A stretch of 8,877 nt of DNA from Lachnospiraceae bacterium UBA7143 (GTDB lineage: Bacteria; Bacillota; Clostridia; Lachnospirales; Lachnospiraceae). The DNA lies in contig DKWV01000033.1 of assembly GCA_002491905.1 (NCBI GenBank), positions 39,692-48,568 of the forward strand. The letters are read 5' to 3'. The position numbers and the translations under genes were made by a program. Below the pieces are notes generated by a model. That model was not told the origin of the DNA and made no database searches. It saw only the letters and a program-made list of their open reading frames with translations. Shown here one piece after another: positions 1 through 6,153 of this stretch; position 1 is the first letter of the stretch, and every line of letters starts with the position of its first letter.

Positions 1-19
1 GAGGTGCAACAGTAAAACC

Positions 20-1027
20 ATGAAAACAGACAAGTCCGACATATTAACATGTTTGAGAAATAGTGCGGATTATGTGTCGGGGCAGCAGCTATGTGACCGT
101 CTGGGCGTTTCGCGCACGGCGGTCTGGAAGGTGATTAACCAGCTTAAGGAGGAAGGGTATCGGATCGAGTCGGTGCCAAGCAGGGGATACCGGCTGGTGG
201 AGAGCCCTTCGGATGTCTATTCGGAGAGTGAGATTGCCAGCAGGCTTCACACGGAATGGGCGGGGCAGCGGCTCTATTTTTTTGAGTCTACCGGTTCCAC
301 AAACCCCGATGCAAAACGTTTCGCGGAGGAGGGCGCGCCGCATGGGACCACGGTGGTGGCCGACAGACAGACGGCGGGCAGGGGACGCAGAGGCAGGTCG
401 TGGGAGTCGCCTGCGGGAATGTGTATCTATTTTACGATTGTAATCAGGCCGAAATTTGTCCCGGACAGGGCGTCTATGATTACGCTGGTGATGGCGCTCT
501 CCGTGGCAGAGGCCATCCATGAGGCGACGGGGCTTGACACGGGCATCAAATGGCCCAATGATATTGTGGTAAACGGGAAAAAAGTAGTCGGAATTCTGAC
601 GGAGATGAGCATGACGCCGGAGATGAACGAGATCCAGTTTCTTGTGGCGGGCGTGGGCGTGAACGTGAATCAGGAAAGCACGGAGAGCTTCCCCGAGGAG
701 ATCCGGGAAACAGCCACTTCCCTGAGGATAGAATCCGGGCGGCGCCTCAACCGGGCGGCGCTTCTGGAGCGGATACTGGCCCGGTTCGAGGCAGATTATG
801 AAACCTTTGAGCGGACGCTTGACCTGTCCGGACTTAAAGCGCGTTACGAGTCCCGGCTGACCGGCAGAAACGCCTTGGTGCGGGTGCTCGACCCGGCCGG
901 GGAGTACAGCGGGATTTCCCGGGGCATCACTGAAACGGGAGAGCTGATTGTGGAGAGGGAAGACGGGGAGAGAACGCTCGTCTATGCCGGGGAAGTGTCG
1001 GTACGGGGACTGTACGGATATGTATAA
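20..1027 (+). CDS. birA: Bifunctional biotin-protein ligase / biotin operon repressor BirA
   Basis: The product (335 aa) joins biotin, through biotinyl-5'-AMP, to the lysine of biotin carrier domains such as that of acetyl-CoA carboxylase, in the cytosol. Residues 1-62 form a winged helix-turn-helix (helix pair around QQLCDRLGVSRTAVWKVINQ), so this is the class that can also repress biotin genes. The catalytic domain shows STN at 93-95, the biotinyl-AMP loop GRGRRGRSW at 120-128, KWPND at 177-181, GKKVVGIL at 186-193 and GVGVNVN at 211-217. The C-terminal 50 or so residues match the SH3-like cap. Length is normal for the family. The ATG at 20 follows a modest GAGGTG (1-6) with a long 13-nt gap. 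The frame stays open to the window edge, but this start fits the family N-terminus. It is the first visible gene of a same-strand cluster. No biotin operator can be seen because upstream DNA is missing. Confidence 0.96.
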   Translation: MKTDKSDILTCLRNSADYVSGQQLCDRLGVSRTAVWKVINQLKEEGYRIESVPSRGYRLVESPSDVYSESEIASRLHTEWAGQRLYFFESTGSTNPDAKRFAEEGAPHGTTVVADRQTAGRGRRGRSWESPAGMCIYFTIVIRPKFVPDRASMITLVMALSVAEAIHEATGLDTGIKWPNDIVVNGKKVVGILTEMSMTPEMNEIQFLVAGVGVNVNQESTESFPEEIRETATSLRIESGRRLNRAALLERILARFEADYETFERTLDLSGLKARYESRLTGRNALVRVLDPAGEYSGISRGITETGELIVEREDGERTLVYAGEVSVRGLYGYV

Positions 1028-1041
1028 TCCGGATAGAAAGA

Positions 1042-1059
1042 AATGACAAACGTGTCGTT
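1042..1059 (+). other. Small hairpin between birA and the next gene
   Basis: AATGACA (1042-1048) can pair with TGTCGTT (1053-1059) around an AACG loop: seven pairs, one of them G-T. No T tract follows, so it is not an intrinsic terminator, and birA probably reads through into the next gene. It could be an mRNA processing or stability element, or half of a dispersed repeat. The stem is short and may be chance. Confidence 0.3.
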
Positions 1060-1097
1060 CCTATGCGGTAAGACAGGGACGGCGGAAGGAAACACGA

Positions 1098-1442
1098 ATG
1101 GAAGAGGATAAAAGAATCGTGCTTTGCGGCGCGAACGCCTACGAGCAGAAATATTACTTTAATGAGAAGTTTGATAAGATTCCGCAGTCGATCAAGGACG
1201 AGCTGCATATCATCTGCGTGCTCTTCACGGAGGAAGTGGGCGGCATCTTTACCATTGTCTTTGAGGAGGACGGCAGCATATCGCTGGAGACGAATGCGGA
1301 GGAGGACGATCTGCTCTATGATGAGATCAGCAGCGGCTTACTTGTGGGAGAAGTCCGCAGGAACAGGCAGGAGATGCTGGAAGCCCTGCAGCTATACTAC
1401 CGGGTGTTTATTCTGCATGAAGACTTACAGGATACGGATTGA
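1098..1442 (+). CDS. Small conserved protein of unknown function, probably DUF6145 family
   Basis: An acidic soluble 114-aa protein with no signal peptide or membrane segment. From memory it resembles the Lachnospiraceae family DUF6145, whose members share a start like KIVLCGANAYEQKYYFN, a centre like ELHIICVLFTEEVGGIFT and a C-terminal YYRV. All three are visible here (KRIVLCGANAYEQKYYFN at 5-22, ELHIICVLFTEEVGGIFTIV at about 35-54, YYRVFI near the end). No function is known to me. Alternating strands (CVLFTEEV, GIFTIVFEEDG, SISLETN) followed by a helical tail suggest a small alpha/beta fold. Start: GGAAGGA at 1084-1090 sits 7 nt before the ATG. The stop at 1440-1442 touches the dusB start region, so it is probably cotranscribed and translationally coupled with dusB. 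The family name is my recollection; the gene call itself is firm. Confidence 0.88.
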   Translation: MEEDKRIVLCGANAYEQKYYFNEKFDKIPQSIKDELHIICVLFTEEVGGIFTIVFEEDGSISLETNAEEDDLLYDEISSGLLVGEVRRNRQEMLEALQLYYRVFILHEDLQDTD

Positions 1443-1444
1443 AA

Positions 1445-2416
1445 ATGAATCATTTATTGAAACCGCTTGCGATCGGCAGCGTCGTTTTGGAGAACAATTT
1501 GATACTGGCTCCTATGGCAGGTGTGACTGACCTGCCATTTCGTCTGCTGTGCAGCGAACAGGGGGCGGGCCTTGCCGGGATGGAGATGGTGAGCGCCAAG
1601 GCCATCATGTACGGGAACAAAAATACGGAGGGACTTCTCGCGATTCATCCGCAGGAAGGCCCGGTTTCCATGCAGCTGTTCGGTTCCGACCCGAAGATCG
1701 TCAGCGAGATGGCGAAGCGGATTGAAGAGCGCCCTTTTGCCGTGCTGGATCTCAATATGGGCTGTCCTGTGCCGAAGATTGTGAACAACGGGGAGGGCTC
1801 GGCGCTTATGAGGGAGCCGAAGCTGGCGGGGGAGATCATTGCCGCCACGGTAAAGGCCATAGGGAAACCTGTCACGGTAAAGATCCGAAAGGGGTTTGAC
1901 GCAGATCATGTCAACGCGGTTCAGATGGCGAAAATCGCGGAGGATGCGGGGGCGGCGGCTGTGGCTGTGCACGGCAGGACGAGGGAGCAGTTTTACAGCG
2001 GGCAGGCCGATTGGGAGATTATCGCCCGTGTGAAGGAGGCTGTCTCCATCCCCGTGATCGGAAACGGAGATGTGACGGACGGGGAGAGCGCGGAAAGGCT
2101 GCTTACGCAGACTGGCTGTGACGGCGTGATGATCGGCCGTGCCGCGAGGGGAAATCCCTGGCTTTTCGGGCAGATCGCCGCTTATTTGGAAAACGGGCGG
2201 ATACAGCCTGCGCCGTCCACGGAGGAGAAGAAGAAAATGATTCTGCGTCATGCCGCGCTCCAGATGGAGTGCAAGGGAGAGTACACTGGCGTCCGGGAAA
2301 TGCGAAAACATCTGTCCTGGTATACGTCGGGAATGCCCGGTTCCGCCAGATTCAGAGGGCGTGTGAACCAGGCTGAGAGTTTTGCGGACATTGAGCAGCT
2401 GGTGGAAGCCATGTGA
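1445..2416 (+). CDS. dusB: tRNA-dihydrouridine synthase, DusB type
   Basis: A flavoprotein (323 aa) that reduces specific uridines of tRNA to dihydrouridine using FMN and NAD(P)H. It has the Dus TIM barrel with LAPMAGVTDLPFR at 21-33 (FMN-binding strand 1), LDLNMGCPVPKIV at 101-113 with the catalytic cysteine C107, VKIRKG at 145-150, VHGRTREQFYSG at 175-186, GNGDV at 206-210 and GRAARGNPWLF at 231-241. A helical tRNA-binding domain with MRKHLSWY at 286-293 completes it; length is normal. The ATG at 1445 lies 3 nt after the previous stop. A TTG at 1439, two codons upstream and overlapping that stop, is an alternative start: the weak AGGA at 1429-1432 is better spaced for TTG (6 nt) than for ATG (12 nt). 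I prefer ATG, and the protein differs only by Met-Lys. Neighbours birA, greA and lysS often accompany dusB in Firmicutes. Confidence 0.96.
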   Translation: MNHLLKPLAIGSVVLENNLILAPMAGVTDLPFRLLCSEQGAGLAGMEMVSAKAIMYGNKNTEGLLAIHPQEGPVSMQLFGSDPKIVSEMAKRIEERPFAVLDLNMGCPVPKIVNNGEGSALMREPKLAGEIIAATVKAIGKPVTVKIRKGFDADHVNAVQMAKIAEDAGAAAVAVHGRTREQFYSGQADWEIIARVKEAVSIPVIGNGDVTDGESAERLLTQTGCDGVMIGRAARGNPWLFGQIAAYLENGRIQPAPSTEEKKKMILRHAALQMECKGEYTGVREMRKHLSWYTSGMPGSARFRGRVNQAESFADIEQLVEAM

Positions 2417-2491
2417 ACGATGATTTCGGAAATCTGTCTGCATGTCTGAAAGCCTGAAGACATATACTGTGTCAGAACAGAAGGACAGCAC

Positions 2492-2497
2492 AGGAGA
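2492..2497 (+). promoter_or_regulatory. Ribosome binding site fixing the start of the unknown 283-aa gene
   Basis: AGGAGA, 7 nt before the ATG at 2505. The in-frame ATG at 2442 has no comparable purine run upstream, so the 21 extra residues it would add are probably not made. Confidence 0.75.
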
Positions 2498-2504
2498 AGA
2501 CACG

Positions 2505-3356
2505 ATGGAAACAGAGAGTATTGTCTATTTTCATCCGATGCAGGATATGTATAAAATGAACGCTGCAAAGAAACACTGGTGGGAGAGTGTTTCCCTGCAG
2601 GGGAGAATTTTACAGGCGGAGGATGCGGGAGGCTTTTTTGTACCCGTGGACTGCCCGGTTCCGCCTTTCTATTATAAAAACAGGCCGTGGCCGCAGGAGA
2701 TACTGTCGGAGGTCATGGAGGCTGTGCTGCACGGCGCGCCGGGTCTGGCAGACGCCTTCCTGCATCCACAAGTTATGACAATTGTGTCAGAAAGCATGGC
2801 GGATCGGTGGGAGCCGCGCCGGGAGACGCGGGAAAGGCTTGCGGCCGGTCTGATTGCTGCCTGTGCCGCCGACCGCCTGATTCAAAAAGGCAGGGTGGCC
2901 GTGCTGCTCGGCAGGCCGGAGGATACCGACTGGCAGATGGAAATGACCGGGCGGCTTCTAGCGCCTTATCTGCCGAGAATCAACAGCCTCCTCTTCTATT
3001 ATGAGGAGGTGGAAGGAACGGACATCTGGGAAGAGACGGCGGTTTATCAGGAAGAGTACGGGTATGAATATGGGCTTGTGCCCCAAATGTGCCCCTATGT
3101 GGCGGCGGAGGAAGGGCTCCGCTGCGGCAGGGAAAGGTGCGGCGGGGTGATTCTGGATTATGCGGATGAGCCGAGATATCCCAGAGTGGAGCGGGAGGAA
3201 CGGACGGTCTACGCGGATCTGACTTCCAACCTGAAAAAGGAGAAAAGCTGTGCCGGAAGGAATGGGCAGATTCGCTATGCGTCGCCCCTCAAATATCTTG
3301 ACACTATAATAAAAAGTAGTTATGATAGAAAAATACGCGAAAGCAATACGCAGTGA
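2505..3356 (+). CDS. Unknown conserved-looking protein (283 aa)
   Basis: I do not recognise this family. It has no signal peptide or membrane segment, so it is probably cytosolic. A leading region rich in aromatics and prolines (MYKMNAAKKHWW at 15-26, PVDCPVPPFYYKNRPWP at 47-63) is followed by helices to about 128. Then comes what looks like an alpha/beta nucleotide-binding-type core: strand RVAVLLG 130-136, helix 145-156, strand INSLLFYYEE 159-168, helix 173-184 and strand GVILDYAD 214-221. Cysteines at 196, 207 and 212 (C-x10-C-x4-C) plus C50 and C249 could bind metal, but the spacing is no textbook finger. A basic tail (KYLDTIIKSSYDRKIRES) ends it. Start ATG 2505 was chosen for its AGGAGA at 2492-2497; an upstream ATG at 2442 has no RBS. 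It lies 88 nt after dusB with no terminator between, and the greA promoter is embedded in its last codons. The coding bias resembles its neighbours. No function is claimed. Confidence 0.85.
   Translation: METESIVYFHPMQDMYKMNAAKKHWWESVSLQGRILQAEDAGGFFVPVDCPVPPFYYKNRPWPQEILSEVMEAVLHGAPGLADAFLHPQVMTIVSESMADRWEPRRETRERLAAGLIAACAADRLIQKGRVAVLLGRPEDTDWQMEMTGRLLAPYLPRINSLLFYYEEVEGTDIWEETAVYQEEYGYEYGLVPQMCPYVAAEEGLRCGRERCGGVILDYADEPRYPRVEREERTVYADLTSNLKKEKSCAGRNGQIRYASPLKYLDTIIKSSYDRKIRESNTQ
3298..3326 (+). promoter_or_regulatory. Sigma-A-type promoter for greA-lysS, inside the upstream gene
   Basis: TTGACA (3298-3303, exact consensus), a 17-nt spacer, then TATGAT (3321-3326, five of six consensus bases). 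It overlaps the last codons of the 283-aa gene. Transcription should begin near 3333, giving greA a leader of about 115 nt. This allows greA-lysS to be made independently of the birA-dusB cluster, although read-through from upstream is also possible. Confidence 0.7.
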
Positions 3357-3423
3357 TAGGGCGAATGCCCGCGAGCGGGGAAAGTCAAAGATTTTTCGAG
3401 CGCGCACTGCGCTAGCAGCATAA
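3328..3423 (+). other. Structured greA leader; possible dispersed repeat
   Basis: This stretch between promoter and greA RBS is dense in overlapping complementary segments. GGGC 3359-3362 pairs with GCCC 3367-3370; CCCGC 3368-3372 pairs with GCGGG 3375-3379 and competes for the same CCC. AGCGC 3399-3403 pairs with GCGCT 3409-3413 around a 5-nt loop. CGCAGTG 3349-3355 can pair long-range with CACTGCG 3405-3411, which excludes the preceding hairpin. GAAAAAT 3328-3334 also matches ATTTTTC 3391-3397. No stem is followed directly by a T tract, so this is no classical terminator. The sequence also reads as a 33-codon arginine-rich frame (3322-3423), and its look recalls repeats scattered in Lachnospiraceae genomes; that link is an impression. 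Whether it regulates greA or is merely a tolerated repeat cannot be told from here. Confidence 0.45.
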
Positions 3424-3447
3424 TTGGGGAAAGGAAGATTTTTTACC

Positions 3448-3930
3448 ATGCATGAGAAAAAGAATATTCTAACGTATGAAGGATTACGCAAGTATGAGGA
3501 CGAGCTGCACGATCTGAAGGTCGTAAAGCGTAAGGAAGTGGCACAGAAGATCAAGGAGGCCAGAGAGCAGGGCGACCTCTCCGAGAACGCAGAGTATGAT
3601 GCGGCCAAGGATGAGCAGCGCGACATCGAGGCGAGGATTGAAGAGCTGGAGAAAATTCTGAAAAATGCCGAGGTTGTGGTGGAGGACGAGGTGGATCTCG
3701 ACAAGATCAACATCGGCTGTCAGGTAAAGATACTGGATGTGGAGTTGAATGAGGAATTAGAGTACAAGATCGTGGGTTCCACGGAGGCGAACAGCTTAAA
3801 GGGAAAAATTTCCAACGAGTCTCCCGTGGGCAGGGCGCTGATCGGCAGCAAAGTGGGCGATACGGTGGAAGTGGAGACACAGGCGGGAATGATCCAGTAC
3901 AAGGTATTGGAGATCCAGAGGTCTAACTGA
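3448..3930 (+). CDS. greA: Transcription elongation factor GreA
   Basis: GreA inserts its coiled coil into the secondary channel of RNA polymerase and stimulates cleavage of backtracked RNA. The product is 160 aa, a normal length. Residues 1-75 form the antiparallel coiled coil with the tip motif GDLSENAEYDAAK at 42-54, including the acidic pair D43 and E46 needed for cleavage. Residues 85-160 form the FKBP-like domain with ISNESPVGRALIGSKVGDTV at 121-140. The ATG at 3448 follows GGAAG (3433-3437) by 10 nt; a TTG at 3424 in the same frame would add eight unconserved residues across this RBS and is rejected. The stop lies 38 nt before lysS, with no terminator between, so the two form one transcription unit behind the 3298-3326 promoter. 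Confidence 0.97.
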   Translation: MHEKKNILTYEGLRKYEDELHDLKVVKRKEVAQKIKEAREQGDLSENAEYDAAKDEQRDIEARIEELEKILKNAEVVVEDEVDLDKINIGCQVKILDVELNEELEYKIVGSTEANSLKGKISNESPVGRALIGSKVGDTVEVETQAGMIQYKVLEIQRSN

Positions 3931-3968
3931 GCGGCGGATGGCAGGATATACGGAGAGAGGGTAACAGA

Positions 3969-6104
3969 ATGACGGAAGCACAAAATCAGGGAAACGGACA
4001 GAAGGAACAGGATATCAACCAGCTTTTGAAGGTGAGAAGAGAGAAACTTGCGGCTTTGCAGGAGGCGGGAAAGGATCCCTTTCAGATCACAAAATATGAT
4101 GTAACCCACCACAGCCAGGAGATCAGGGATAACTTTGACGCGCTGGAGGGAAAGGGTGTGTCCATCGCAGGGCGTGTCATGAGTAAGCGCATCATGGGCA
4201 AGGCGTCTTTTTGCAATGTGCAGGATCTGCAGGGCGACATGCAGGTCTATGTGGCAAGGGACAGCGTAGGTGAGGAACCATATGCCGACTTCAAAAAATA
4301 TGACGTGGGTGACATCGTAGGCGTCAGGGGCGAGGTCTTTAAGACAAAGACAGGTGAAATATCCGTTCATGCATCGGAAGTGACACTCCTGTCAAAAAGT
4401 TTGCAGATCCTGCCGGAGAAATATCATGGGCTGGTGAATACCGATATCCGTTACCGCCAGCGCTACACCGACCTCATTATGAACGAGGATGTGAAAAAGA
4501 CCTTTGTGGCGCGCTCGAGGATTATCAGCTCTATCAGACGTTATCTGGACGGACTGGGTTTTCTGGAGGTGGAGACACCGATGCTCGTATCCAATGCGGG
4601 CGGTGCGGCGGCAAGGCCCTTTGAGACCCATTACAACGCGCTGGACGAGGATGTGAAACTGCGCATCTCTCTGGAATTATATCTGAAAAGACTGATCGTG
4701 GGCGGCATGGAACGTGTCTATGAGATTGGGCGGGTGTTCCGCAACGAGGGACTGGACGCAAGACACAATCCGGAATTTACTCTGATGGAGCTGTATCAGG
4801 CGTACACCGATTATAACGGGATGATGGATCTGACCGAGAACATGTTCCGCCATGTGGCGAAGGAAGTATGCGGCACCACCACCGTGCCTTACGGGGACGT
4901 GGAGATTGACCTGGGTAAGCCTTTCGAGCGGATCACTATGGTGGAGGCCGTGAAGAAATATACGGGCGTCGACTTTGACGAAGTGCCGGACACCGCGGCG
5001 GCTAAGAAGCTGGCGGATGAAAAAAACGTACACTATGAGGAGCGGCACACCAAAGGGGATATCATCAACCTTTTCTTCGAGGAGTTTGTGGAGGAGCATC
5101 TGGTACAGCCCACCTTTGTCATGGATCATCCTGTGGAGATTTCGCCCCTCACCAAGAGAAAGCCGGACAAGCCGGAATACGTGGAGCGGTTTGAACTGTT
5201 TATCACGGCGAGGGAGATGTGCAATGCCTACTCTGAGTTAAACGATCCCATCGACCAGAGAGAGCGTTTCAAGGCGCAGGAAGCGGCGCTTGCGGCGGGT
5301 GACGAGGAAGCCAACACGACCGACGAGGATTTCATGAACGCACTGGAGATCGGTATGCCTCCTACGGGCGGCATCGGTTACGGTATTGACAGGCTGGTGA
5401 TGCTTTTGACCAATTCCCCCGCGATTCGTGACGTCCTGCTTTTCCCCACCATGAAGAGTCTGGACAAAAAGCCTGCCGATACGTCGAAATCCGCGAAAAA
5501 ACCGGAGGGCGGTGAGGCGAAGAAGAGCAGCGTGACGCGTGAGCAGGCGCTGGAACTGTTAAAGAAGTACAATAAGGAGCCGTTTCATATCCAGCACGCC
5601 CTGACCGTGGAAGGCGTGATGCGGTGGTATGCGAAGGAGCTGGGCTACGGGGCGGAGGAAGATTTCTGGGGCATTACCGGGCTTTTACATGACATAGATT
5701 TTGAGCTTTATCCCGACGAGCACTGCAGGAAAGCGCCGGAGCTTCTGCGCGAGGGCGGTGTGAGCGAAGATATGATCTATGCAGTCTGCTCCCACGGCTA
5801 TGGGATCTGCAGCGATGAGGAGCCAAAACTTGAGATGGAGAAGGTGCTCTTTGCGGCAGACGAGCTGACTGGACTGATCTGGTCCTGCGCGCTGATGCGC
5901 CCTTCCAAGAGTACGATGGACATGGAGGTCAAGAGCCTGAAAAAGAAGTTCAAGGACAAGAAATTTGCGGCCGGCTGTTCCAGGGAGGTTATTTCCCAGG
6001 GAGCGGAAATGCTCGGCTGGGAGCTGGACGATCTGTTTGACAGGACGATTCAGGCGATGAGAAGCTGCGAGGCTGAAGTGGCCGCGGCGATGGAGAGTAA
6101 TTAA
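3969..6104 (+). CDS. lysS: Lysyl-tRNA synthetase (class II) fused to a C-terminal HD-domain hydrolase
   Basis: The product (711 aa) charges tRNA-Lys with lysine at the cost of ATP. Residues 1-145 include the OB-fold anticodon-binding domain (about 64-145). The class II catalytic core follows: motif 1 EVETPML at 200-206, motif 2 RVFRNEGLDARHNPEFT at 255-271 and motif 3 GIGYGIDRLVML at 468-479. The enzyme's normal end is at LLFPTMK (490-496), so the synthetase is complete. After a Lys/Pro/Ser-rich linker (about 497-521), residues 522-711 form an HD-superfamily domain like stand-alone COG2316 predicted hydrolases. The expected metal ligands are all present: H543, H574-D575 (LLHDID) and D631 (AADELTGL), plus H609 in SHGYG. 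Usual bacterial LysRS is about 500 aa. The frame is unbroken across the fusion. RBS GAGAGG (3955-3960) lies 8 nt before the ATG. The substrate of the HD part is unknown; a nucleotide or phosphoester is only a family-level guess. No T-box leader is seen. Confidence 0.96.
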   Translation: MTEAQNQGNGQKEQDINQLLKVRREKLAALQEAGKDPFQITKYDVTHHSQEIRDNFDALEGKGVSIAGRVMSKRIMGKASFCNVQDLQGDMQVYVARDSVGEEPYADFKKYDVGDIVGVRGEVFKTKTGEISVHASEVTLLSKSLQILPEKYHGLVNTDIRYRQRYTDLIMNEDVKKTFVARSRIISSIRRYLDGLGFLEVETPMLVSNAGGAAARPFETHYNALDEDVKLRISLELYLKRLIVGGMERVYEIGRVFRNEGLDARHNPEFTLMELYQAYTDYNGMMDLTENMFRHVAKEVCGTTTVPYGDVEIDLGKPFERITMVEAVKKYTGVDFDEVPDTAAAKKLADEKNVHYEERHTKGDIINLFFEEFVEEHLVQPTFVMDHPVEISPLTKRKPDKPEYVERFELFITAREMCNAYSELNDPIDQRERFKAQEAALAAGDEEANTTDEDFMNALEIGMPPTGGIGYGIDRLVMLLTNSPAIRDVLLFPTMKSLDKKPADTSKSAKKPEGGEAKKSSVTREQALELLKKYNKEPFHIQHALTVEGVMRWYAKELGYGAEEDFWGITGLLHDIDFELYPDEHCRKAPELLREGGVSEDMIYAVCSHGYGICSDEEPKLEMEKVLFAADELTGLIWSCALMRPSKSTMDMEVKSLKKKFKDKKFAAGCSREVISQGAEMLGWELDDLFDRTIQAMRSCEAEVAAAMESN

Positions 6105-6108
6105 ATAT

Positions 6109-6145
6109 AACAGGCTGCCATTCGCGTGTCTGGCAGCCTGTTTTT
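6109..6145 (+). terminator. Intrinsic terminator after lysS, possibly bidirectional
   Basis: AACAGGCTGCCA (6109-6120) pairs perfectly with TGGCAGCCTGTT (6131-6142) around a 10-nt loop, and the stem runs into TTTTT (6141-6145). It lies 4 nt after the lysS stop. On the minus strand the stem is followed by a T-rich run (complement of 6101-6108), so it may also stop transcripts of the convergent GGDEF gene ending at 6154. Confidence 0.92.
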
Positions 6146-6153
6146 ACTGGTAA

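Noticed and set aside
2440..2468. A promoter ahead of the unknown gene using TATACT at 2463-2468
   Set aside because: The -10 is good, but nothing resembling TTGACA stands 16-18 nt upstream, so the gene is more likely read from the upstream cluster.
1454..2503. A 349-codon open frame on the minus strand over dusB
   Set aside because: It lies antisense to a clear dusB with full motifs. Its protein is rich in His, Arg and Pro with no recognisable domain, and is a by-product of the GC-biased codons on the plus strand.
3931..3968. T-box or other riboswitch ahead of lysS
   Set aside because: Only 38 nt separate greA and lysS, too short for a T-box, and no terminator stem is present.
2958..4370. 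Two minus-strand open frames over the unknown gene, greA and the start of lysS
   Set aside because: Both are antisense to confident genes. Their Ser/Phe-rich or low-complexity products look like shadows of coiled-coil codons.
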